DNA from: Paenibacillus sp. FSL R5-0766
Lineage (GTDB): Bacteria; Bacillota; Bacilli; Paenibacillales; Paenibacillaceae
Length of the DNA: 64,000 nt
Assembly (NCBI RefSeq): GCF_037971845.1
Contig: NZ_CP150227.1
Location: 3,720,001-3,784,000 of the forward strand
Direction of reading: 5' to 3'
Below are positions 57,801 through 64,000 of this stretch, one piece after another. Below the pieces are notes generated by a model. It was not told the origin of the DNA. It made no database searches and saw only the letters and a list, made by a program, of their open reading frames with translations. How positions within the stretch are numbered: position 1 is the stretch's first letter; each line of letters starts with the position of its first letter. The position numbers and the translations under genes are program-made.

Positions 57801-60800
57801 CCGTCATTCAGAAAACGTAATTGCCCGCTATCCGGCTTCCGGCATCAGGCAGACAAGAGTCTGGCAGGAGTTGTCTGCTCACTCCGCTGGCAATTCATTT
57901 TCCTGGAAAGACGGTGGGGTATATCTGATAACCGGAGGCATCGGAGGAATCGGATTAGCTTTGACACGTACGCTTGTCAGTCAGATCAGGAATGCCACGA
58001 TTCTGTTAAACGGCCGCTCGACTCCAAACGCAGAGCAGCAGGCCCATCTTCAACAGCTTCAGTTGAACGGAAATCATGTACTTTACAGGAAAGCGGACAT
58101 CACTTCACGTGAAGCAGTTCAGAGACTGGTACAGGAAATTCAGTCTGATTATGGTGAGCTGAACGGCATTATTCATGCGGCAGGTGTCGTGAAAGATCGT
58201 GCCTTACGGCACAAAGATTCAGAAGAACTGCGATCCGTCTTGGCTCCCAAAGTGGACGGTACGATATGGATCGATGAATCGACCGCCCACATGGCGCTCG
58301 ATTTTTTTGTCCTGTTCTCTTCATTGGCTGCTGTGACAGGTAATCCGGGTCAAGCGGATTACGCCTGTGCGAATGCCTTTATGGATGCCTATGCCACATA
58401 CCGAGATGGGCTGGTTCGGAACGGACAGCGTAACGGCACAACGCTGGCAATCAACTGGCCGCTCTGGAGGGAAGGACGCATGCAACCAGGGGCAGTAGCG
58501 GAACAGAAAATTCGCCGCCAATGGGGAATGCACCCGATGGACACCTCTATCGGAATCAAATTGCTGCATATGGCCATGAACAGCGGTTCATCCCAAGTGT
58601 TGGCTTTTTACGGTGAGCCGGACGTATTTCTGTCAGGTGTGATGTCAGATTCCGCAGGTTCGGTGGATCAGCCATCGGTATCGAACGTGTCAAAAACTCC
58701 TTCACAATCCATGACGTCTGTTGCCGTCCCAGGCGACGTCCCCGAGTCGCAAAAACGAACATGGCCAACCGGGGATGAGCGAAAACGTCTGCTCGTTTCC
58801 AAAGTCCAAGACGCTTTAACGGATCATATGTCTGAGTTGTTGCAGGTAAACCGGACCGACATCTTTCCAGATGTGGAATTTGGCGAATATGGATTTGATT
58901 CCATTTCGTTTACCGATTTCGCCGGTATTCTCAATGAGAACTATGCGCTTAAACTTACACCTACTGTTTTCTTTGAGCACTCCACCTTAAGGTCTTTAAC
59001 AGGACATCTTGTCGGAGCCTATCCGAAACAGTGGGATGCACTTTTGCCAGAGATGCACATGGATACCGAGGGACTGCATACTGATGACTCATCACAGGAG
59101 AAGGAAACAGAAGATTCCTCTGAGCAGAAAGAGCAAATGGGAGGTTCAATAATATCCTCCGAACGCCATCGAGAATCCAACCTGCCTGAATCCGATCATC
59201 AAAATCATAAGGAACCGGAACCCATCGCTATTATTGGCATGAGCGGCCGATTTCCGATGGCGAAGGACATTGACGCCTTATGGAATAACCTGCTTCAGGG
59301 ACGGGATTGCATCTCAGAGATTCCACCCGATCGGTGGGACTGGAGAGCCTATTACGGAGATCCCGATCAGGCTCACAACAAAACCAACATCAAATGGGGC
59401 GGATTTATGGAGGGTGTCGCCGACTTTGATCCTGGCTTCTTTGGCATTTCCCCGCGTGAAGCGGAATTGATGGACCCGCAGCAGCGGCTTTTGATGATGT
59501 ATGCCTGGAAAGCAATTGAAGATGCGGGCTATGCACCACCGAGCTTGTCCGGTTCAAGAATGGGCATCTTTGTTGGCACTGCGAGCAGCGGGTATCATCG
59601 TCTGTTGGCACAGGCGGATACCATAATCGAAGGATATACTTCGACAGGCCATGTCGCTTCCGTAGGTCCTAACCGAATGAGCTTTTTCCTGAATGTACAC
59701 GGTCCAAGCGAACCCGTGGAGACGGCATGCTCCAGTTCGCTGGTGGCACTTCACAGGGCTGTTCAGGCGATACGAAATGGAGACTGTGATACTGCTATCG
59801 TGGGTGGAGTTAATACCATTCTGGACCCGGACTATCATATCAGTTTCAATAAAGCGGGTATGCTGAGTCCAGATGGACGTTGTAAAACGTTCTCCGATGA
59901 GGTTAACGGATATGTACGTGGAGAAGGCGTTGGCATGATTTTTTTGAAAGGGTTACGGGCCGCTGAGCAAGCAGGTGATCACATATATGGTTTGATTCGT
60001 GCTACGGATGAAAATCACGGTGGACGGGCCGCATCACTCACCGCACCGAATCCGCGAGCACAGGCCGACTTGATTAAATCCGTATATTCAAAGGCTGGTG
60101 TGCACCCTTCTACCATAGGATACATTGAGGCTCACGGAACAGGCACGCCACTTGGTGATCCTATTGAAATTAATGGCTTGAAGATCGCGTTTCAGGAGAC
60201 TCTTGCAACCGCAGAACCAAATATAACAACCTCAGCCTCCTGTGGACTGGGCTCCATCAAAACCAACATTGGGCATCTGGAGCTTGCTGCGGGCATTGCG
60301 GGGGTCATTAAGGTACTACTGCAAATGAAATACAAAACGCTTGTGAAGACAGTTCATTATCAGAGACCTAACCCTTACATTCAATTGGAAGGAAGTCCTT
60401 TTTATATCGTTGATGAGAACAAGTCATGGGAAGCGCTCAATGACTCTGCCGGAAGAACGCTGCCAAGACGTGCAGGAGTGAGTTCCTTCGGCTTCGGAGG
60501 TGTAAATGCCCATGTGCTGCTTGAAGAGTATATTCCGGCTGAATCGGTAGACAATTCTGACCGGACCGATCATCCAGCTCACCGGGACTCAATGAACAAA
60601 GCTACTTCGGTATGCATCGTACTGTCAGCCAAAACCGAAAAAAGACTTCAGGAGCAGGCTCGGCAATTGCTGGCGGCGTTGCAATCGGGACGATATGAGG
60701 ATTGTCATCTGCCTCAGCTCGCGTACACACTTCAGACAGGGCGTGCGGCGATGGAAGAGCGACTGGCTTTGGTGGCAGATTCCATTGCTGAAATAGAAGA

Positions 60801-63800
60801 CCGGCTGGACGCTTATATTCATGATCCGGAGAAAGCCGAAAACATCTATCTCGGCAAAATAAAGTCCCACAGAGCTTCGATCGCTGCACTGGCAGAGGAT
60901 GCCGATATGCAGGAAACGGTAAAAAGCTGGGTCCGCAAACGCAAGTATGGACAGCTGCTGGATCTTTGGGTGAAAGGTCTGGATGTTCCGTGGTCTGAAG
61001 GTTACACGGAAAGGACACCCCAGCGAATCAGCCTGCCCACTTATCCGTTTGCCACAGAACGTTATTGGGTGCCTGAACAGAAGGAGCGAGAATCAGGACA
61101 ACCTGTACCGACATCTTATCTTCACCCGCTTCTCCAGCGAAATACATCGGATCTGCAAGGGATTCGTTTCAGTTCAGAGTGGAGCGGACAGGAATTTTTT
61201 CTAAACGATCATGTTATTCACAATCGTAAAATCATGCCAGGGGCCGCCTGCCTCGAAATGGCCCGGGCAGCGGTGGAACAGGTTATTCCGACAGATACAT
61301 CCCGGCAGGACAGGGTCATCGTTTTTCGCGACATCTACTGGACTGTGCCGCTGGGGATGGAACTGCATTCAGTCACACCGGGCAGGTTACAGGCGGAATT
61401 GAGATTAACTCCGCTGGATGCGGGGGAGATCCGTTATGAAATAACCAGCGGGGAAAACAATCCGAGATCCGTAAGATCCGAACCATCCAAACGAAATGTA
61501 CATCATTTAGGAACGATTTCGACGTCCACTCGTCAAACCTCATCCTATCCAACGATCAATCTGGAATCCTTGCTGTTGCAATGTGGAAAACAAACGATGA
61601 CGGCAGCTGAATGTTATCGTTTCTTTGAGCAGTCCGGCCTGTATTATGGACCGGGTCATCAGGGGATTCAGCGTCTTCATATCGGAGAGGGACAAGTCAT
61701 CGCACAGTTAAGACTACCGCCGTCTCTTGCATCCACGGCTGAGGAGTACGGACTGCATCCGGCTCTGGTGGATTCAGCTATACAGGCATGCATCGGATTG
61801 CCGCAATTCAAGGAAGGCGGAGTTACCCCTTTTTCCTTGGATCAGGCTGTAATCTATCGAGACTGCCCGGATTCCGTCTGGGCATGGGTGCGTCTTTTGC
61901 CAGGACAGGATTCTTCCGGAACGGCTAGCAAAGTGCAGATCGATCTGTGTGACGACCAGGGAACAATAGTCCTGCAACTTAGAGGGCTGACGATTTTGCA
62001 CAGACCGTACCCCGGGGAATCATCCGATGTTATTCAGGAAGAGTCCAATACATTTGCGAAGCCACTACCGGATGAAACAATAGCTTACGCCACCTCGGAG
62101 AAGCAGACACTGACACCAATTCCGCTCTCGGGAGCGATGACTTATGCGCCAAGTTGGAGAGAAGTATCGACCAATCCCGATGTAACCGAACCTATGTCCA
62201 TGTCTTTCGGTAGTTCGGGGATTATCGTAGGCGGGACGTCGAGGCAGCAGGACGTTATTCAGCAATGGCATCCCGGCCTGCGACTTATTACGGTTGAAGG
62301 GGATGCACCAGAAACAAAACTGGAACTCGAGTTAAAGCGCCATGGCGTAATCAGCCGTCTGATCTGGATTGTACCGCCCTCAAGCATCGTTCAGGGGCCG
62401 GAGCATGCTGCGGAAGTGATCAACGAGCAGAACCAGGGATTGTTTCAGACATTTCTCCTTATTAAAGTCTTGTTGAATCTGGGCTACGACGCACGCAGAC
62501 TCGATCTGACCATCATAACGGAGAAGGCCTGCAACGTATCGGCTGGAGAAACGATCTATCCTGCGCACGCCGGAATTAGCGGACTTACAGGTTCCCTCGC
62601 CAAAGAAATGCCGGATTGGAGGGTCTGCCATCTGGATGCGGATGATGTCCATGACATCGGAGCGCATCCCGAATGCCATTTTCCAGGGATATGGGATGGG
62701 AATACGCGCGCCTGGCGGAATGGAAAAGGGTATGAAAGTGTACTGGTGAACGTCTGCTCTACAGGTGACACGCATGAAGCATTTAGAAAAAATGGCGTCT
62801 ACGTCGTTATTGGCGGTGCGGGCGGCATTGGGGAAGCATGGAGTGAATATATGATTCGGCGCTATCAGGCGCGGCTTATCTGGATTGGCCGAAGGGCGGT
62901 CGATGCACGGATCGGAGAGCTATGCAGACGCCTTGGCGAATTGGGAACCGAACCGTTGTATATTTCTGCGGATGCATCCGACAAACACAGCTTGCAGGAG
63001 GCATACCGCCAGATCAGATCATTGGTACCAGCCATTCACGGGGTTGTCCATGCTGCAGTAGGCCTGATGGATCAAAGTCTGTCTCAGATGACTCCAGATT
63101 ATTTCCGCAATGTATTGTCATCCAAGCTGGATGCCAGTGTGAATATGATGAACGTTTTTGGACAGGAGCCTCTGGATTTCATGCTGTTTTTCTCCTCCAT
63201 GAGCTCGTTCACCACACCAGCTGGGCAAGCTGGATATGCCGCCGGATGTGCCTTTATCGATGGCATGAGCGCTGCAGCACAAGCCTGGAAATTCCCTGTA
63301 AAAGTGATGAATTGGGGTTACTGGGCTGAGACCGGTATCGCCAGTCAGGTGCCTGCCACTTTCAAGCAAAGACTGAATCAGTCGGGAATTGGCTCCATAC
63401 ATCCTGAGGATGCCATGCGGGCGCTGGAACTGCTGATGGCAGGAGGCAAGCATCAACTGGCGTTCATTCAGACGGACAAACCAGGGGCAGTGGAAGGCAC
63501 AGCGTCTGATCGTATGTTTATGGTTGCGCCTGAAGCAAAGCAAGTAGGACGCCATCAGCTCATGAATCGAATTTCTGGGCAACAACTCAACGTGAAGCCG
63601 ATTCAACAAAAGTGGGCCGCCTTTAACGATGAATTCGAGTCGATGCTGGCCGGACTACTGTCGATTCAGTTACAGCAGATGGCCTCAGCTGATTCGACAA
63701 ACCGTCCTGTTGCCATCTATGATCGCTGGATGAAGGAAAGCAAAAAGCGTATAGAGCAGTATACCTTGTCGAAACAGTCTCTTGTTTCTGACTCGATGTG

Positions 63801-64000
63801 GTCTGCATGGGAGCAGCGTATGAATCACTGGCTGCTGGACCCGGATTTTGCGCCTCAGGTTAAGTTAGTCGACCAGATGATACGCAGCCTGCCGGAGATT
63901 GTCAGAGGAGAGCTGGCTGCGACCAATATCATGTTCCCCGACGGAGCAATGGATATGGTGCAGAACATTTACAAGCATAATTCAGCAGCAGACTATTTCA
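51823..64000 (+). CDS. trans-AT PKS 3 (partial): cMT-ACP-ER-KS-DH-KR-ACP-KS-DH-KR-cMT...
   Basis: At least 4,059 residues with no stop before the window end. ATG 51823 has AAAGGGAG about 8 bases upstream. Domains: cMT (about 120-365; LEIGAGTGGTSEVVF), ACP (Ser449 in YGVDSI), MDR-type ER (about 560-885; ATGGVGLVAIQLA), KS (925-1345; Cys1085), DH (1532-1825; HLVKGMKVLP, HPSLMDSALQ), KR (about 1900-2265; GGIGGIG, QADYACAN), ACP (Ser2360 in YGFDSI), KS (2465-2905; Cys2636), DH (3100-3400; HVIHNRKIMP, so Gly of HxxxGxxxxP is Asn), KR (3480-3890; GGAGGIG, QAGYAA) and the start of another cMT (from about 3930). The first cMT-ACP completes the module begun in PKS2; the last cMT stays fused to its KR. 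Confidence 0.93.
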   Translation, partial: MIITEHMDSVQEQMSSIERLLIRLLWGQLHNAGCMDEHFVFEKFEKTVRPFYQKWLNESRLMLAEYAQELPGPVESLQSEEIAAWTRLSWEAWESRLPGWTSHPDVRAYARLADSMIRALPDILKGHRAATEVMFPDSSMHMVEGIYKHHAIADYFNGTLAEQALSVINELTSEITGHRKVNILEIGAGTGGTSEVVFEKLKPVAHKIQEYCYSDISRAFLMHAEQQYGPSVPYLTYKIADLKIPFAEQGIEPGRYDLIIASNVLHTTPDIRDTLRMIKASLKKDGQLLLNEITRKTVINHLTFGLLEGWWQYTDENVRIPGCPALSAANWKKMLQREGYHSVHYPSAQADRYGQHIIAAKSDGIVIRANGSAPVVKNVFQPSHPADILHQNESFYEQEQPAADHGIITTEMTEQFVKKAIRESIAEDLKMEQSRIQNNRSFSDYGVDSIIAVHLVNVLNQKCQLTLQTTVLFDYNNVDRLTEHILQEYGKTIESLLLQSQSREPEPAAAIASDTATTIFQGTSLPSESVNYASVPFVDSSNAKAPNTRINDKTSGSYFYRTHIGSPSEINDLQLHQTLVQELLPDEVRISVRAFSLNFGDLLCIRGLYPTMPPYPFTPGFEAAGIVVETGSSVTTVKTGDEVVFYADASLGAHATAITCKAEQVFAKPDRLTHEEACSLPVVAMTVIAAFRKANIQPGERVLIQTATGGVGLVAIQLARHFGAEIFATASMQHKLDYLQEMGASYVINYATTDFEQEVERLTNGEGVHVILNTLPGKALQKGLNCLARNGRYIEIAMTALKSAHAINLSGLNHNQSFYSLDLRKLGMEQPEMLEEYRQEMMQWVEKGVIRPLIGQTFPMDRLQEAYRCMDQRKNIGKIVINVPEYMRYQPATAALPVDSAGVTTRVRIESDGLGNKSEELTTYEPVAIIGMSGRFAGSRDVAELWSHLEKGDDLIQHEQRWNLAKHYGADVSFCDQGSFLDNIHAFDPLFFNISGQEAAYMDPQQRIFLEEAWRTFEDAGYAGDSMQGRKCGVYVGCTEMDYGQLMGEQPPAQSFWGKAGSIIPARIAYYLDLKGPAIAVDTACSSSLVAIHLACQSLWARETEMALAGGVFIQSTPQFYMDANRAGMLSTTGRCRTFDERADGFVPGEGAGAVLLKPLSDAVRDGDHIHGVIRGTGINQDGTTNGITAPSAKSQTALEKQVYDRFGIDPASIQLVEAHGTGTRLGDPIEFQALTNAFSSYTDQKQYCALGSIKTNIGHLATAAGIAGLIKVLLSLRHKRIPASLHMEKPNPNITFGDSPFYVNTETKPWDTEKGQKRRAAISSFGFSGTNAHMVIEEAPPRPAASSDLRPGYLIALSARTADQLRQQAEQFVSYAKVNSAVESLHMSYTLLTGRPHLAHRMICIARNGEQLVDQLSEWLAKGESNSVTSGFVNRNEQRGNASLKRYATECIRQCRETEDSSVYLEHLSALCEMYVQGYDLSFDKLFPISAQRIPLPTYPFAGDDYWVPAREDTQQVKQPPSAEHAFGTVLHPLVHRNTSSVKQLQYSSAFSGQEFFFKDHLVKGMKVLPGVAHLEWVCFAADTAWGEFSDSRMIRLRNVIWSAPLILNETSASFAIRFRPVEQTKEDETMHFEIVQEQGKESDQYKQVYSQGQVMLAKLPAQMERDIQTELAACTPSPVHAEAFYAASAQTGIVLGPGLRGIQSVYVGQDRVIAHLSLPQSLTASGEDYILHPSLMDSALQVTIGYLLGIVTDQAASGRPALPFALEQLDILGSCSAEMWAVATYSSGNSRDSKIHKLDVDLCDMNGVVRIRMTGFTPRVLEKDFDTQKEENVRPILMAPEWKPLEISSDQSAAKYNSHLILISDHFTGQLSSLRESFPHARCERLATDIFASVERFEQDNALLHPLASFFTESAAHLLEEIRQIVNTETGSTLIQLVIPFEEEGQGGLLNGLAGILLTASREHRQLTCQLIQLHSSIQTGELIDKMASESRHSENVIARYPASGIRQTRVWQELSAHSAGNSFSWKDGGVYLITGGIGGIGLALTRTLVSQIRNATILLNGRSTPNAEQQAHLQQLQLNGNHVLYRKADITSREAVQRLVQEIQSDYGELNGIIHAAGVVKDRALRHKDSEELRSVLAPKVDGTIWIDESTAHMALDFFVLFSSLAAVTGNPGQADYACANAFMDAYATYRDGLVRNGQRNGTTLAINWPLWREGRMQPGAVAEQKIRRQWGMHPMDTSIGIKLLHMAMNSGSSQVLAFYGEPDVFLSGVMSDSAGSVDQPSVSNVSKTPSQSMTSVAVPGDVPESQKRTWPTGDERKRLLVSKVQDALTDHMSELLQVNRTDIFPDVEFGEYGFDSISFTDFAGILNENYALKLTPTVFFEHSTLRSLTGHLVGAYPKQWDALLPEMHMDTEGLHTDDSSQEKETEDSSEQKEQMGGSIISSERHRESNLPESDHQNHKEPEPIAIIGMSGRFPMAKDIDALWNNLLQGRDCISEIPPDRWDWRAYYGDPDQAHNKTNIKWGGFMEGVADFDPGFFGISPREAELMDPQQRLLMMYAWKAIEDAGYAPPSLSGSRMGIFVGTASSGYHRLLAQADTIIEGYTSTGHVASVGPNRMSFFLNVHGPSEPVETACSSSLVALHRAVQAIRNGDCDTAIVGGVNTILDPDYHISFNKAGMLSPDGRCKTFSDEVNGYVRGEGVGMIFLKGLRAAEQAGDHIYGLIRATDENHGGRAASLTAPNPRAQADLIKSVYSKAGVHPSTIGYIEAHGTGTPLGDPIEINGLKIAFQETLATAEPNITTSASCGLGSIKTNIGHLELAAGIAGVIKVLLQMKYKTLVKTVHYQRPNPYIQLEGSPFYIVDENKSWEALNDSAGRTLPRRAGVSSFGFGGVNAHVLLEEYIPAESVDNSDRTDHPAHRDSMNKATSVCIVLSAKTEKRLQEQARQLLAALQSGRYEDCHLPQLAYTLQTGRAAMEERLALVADSIAEIEDRLDAYIHDPEKAENIYLGKIKSHRASIAALAEDADMQETVKSWVRKRKYGQLLDLWVKGLDVPWSEGYTERTPQRISLPTYPFATERYWVPEQKERESGQPVPTSYLHPLLQRNTSDLQGIRFSSEWSGQEFFLNDHVIHNRKIMPGAACLEMARAAVEQVIPTDTSRQDRVIVFRDIYWTVPLGMELHSVTPGRLQAELRLTPLDAGEIRYEITSGENNPRSVRSEPSKRNVHHLGTISTSTRQTSSYPTINLESLLLQCGKQTMTAAECYRFFEQSGLYYGPGHQGIQRLHIGEGQVIAQLRLPPSLASTAEEYGLHPALVDSAIQACIGLPQFKEGGVTPFSLDQAVIYRDCPDSVWAWVRLLPGQDSSGTASKVQIDLCDDQGTIVLQLRGLTILHRPYPGESSDVIQEESNTFAKPLPDETIAYATSEKQTLTPIPLSGAMTYAPSWREVSTNPDVTEPMSMSFGSSGIIVGGTSRQQDVIQQWHPGLRLITVEGDAPETKLELELKRHGVISRLIWIVPPSSIVQGPEHAAEVINEQNQGLFQTFLLIKVLLNLGYDARRLDLTIITEKACNVSAGETIYPAHAGISGLTGSLAKEMPDWRVCHLDADDVHDIGAHPECHFPGIWDGNTRAWRNGKGYESVLVNVCSTGDTHEAFRKNGVYVVIGGAGGIGEAWSEYMIRRYQARLIWIGRRAVDARIGELCRRLGELGTEPLYISADASDKHSLQEAYRQIRSLVPAIHGVVHAAVGLMDQSLSQMTPDYFRNVLSSKLDASVNMMNVFGQEPLDFMLFFSSMSSFTTPAGQAGYAAGCAFIDGMSAAAQAWKFPVKVMNWGYWAETGIASQVPATFKQRLNQSGIGSIHPEDAMRALELLMAGGKHQLAFIQTDKPGAVEGTASDRMFMVAPEAKQVGRHQLMNRISGQQLNVKPIQQKWAAFNDEFESMLAGLLSIQLQQMASADSTNRPVAIYDRWMKESKKRIEQYTLSKQSLVSDSMWSAWEQRMNHWLLDPDFAPQVKLVDQMIRSLPEIVRGELAATNIMFPDGAMDMVQNIYKHNSAADYF

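Overview
The window is from a low-to-mid GC Gram-positive chromosome, most probably Paenibacillus or a close relative. The support is the strong AGGAGG-type ribosome binding sites, frequent GTG/TTG starts, a class III fructose-1,6-bisphosphatase, a CsoR/CopZ/CopA copper operon, a beta-glucoside PTS with RpiR-type regulators, and a trans-AT polyketide synthase (PKS). Species cannot be fixed from the sequence alone.

Left part (1-27.9 kb): an accessory mosaic of small redox, transport and regulator genes. It holds a lipoprotein, a TetR regulator divergent from an FAD oxidoreductase, three flavin-reductase-like proteins (two beside an HxlR regulator), a truncated metallo-hydrolase, and a beta-glucoside block (CynX-like MFS, RpiR/MurR regulator, bglP IIBCA permease, GH1 phospho-glucosidase, AraJ-like MFS). 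Parts of this block are duplicated: 6.57-8.52 kb is a decayed copy of 12.5-16.2 kb. It lost most of bglP through one deletion whose junction can be read. Both copies carry the same GH1 stub, while an intact GH1 gene lies between them. The debris also includes a PTS IIA pseudogene, the 5' end of a group IIC intron just after a terminator hairpin and joined to a copy of the oxidoreductase 3' end, and an IS3-type orfA stub. Next come a DUF1648 membrane protein, a GNAT acetyltransferase, a TetR/old-yellow-enzyme pair with matching operators, a MetX-like hydrolase divergent from a LysR regulator, a methyltransferase and fbp.

Middle (28.1-33.5 kb): a copper-homeostasis operon of copZ, copA, a His/Met-rich YtkA-like lipoprotein, a half-size sulfite/nitrite-reductase-like protein, a second CopZ-like protein, a glutaredoxin-like protein and csoR. 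G-rich CsoR-box-like sequences lie in both promoter regions, one of them between perfectly spaced -35 and -10 hexamers.

Right part (33.9-64 kb and beyond): a trans-AT PKS cluster, all on the + strand. It begins with a three-domain trans-acting protein (acyl hydrolase, acyltransferase, FMN enoyl reductase), is interrupted by an IS110-family element, and continues with an FAD monooxygenase and three PKS genes; the third runs off the window. Domain order is: PKS1 KS-(AT-like insert)-DH-KR; PKS2 cMT-ACP-KS-DH-KR; PKS3 cMT-ACP-ER-KS-DH-KR-ACP-KS-DH-KR-cMT... Two modules are therefore split between proteins at the KR/cMT boundary, and an unusual MDR-type ER follows an ACP. The pathway should add several alpha-methylated, reduced units, pointing to a methyl-branched polyene or partly saturated polyketide. 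The product cannot be named from this window.
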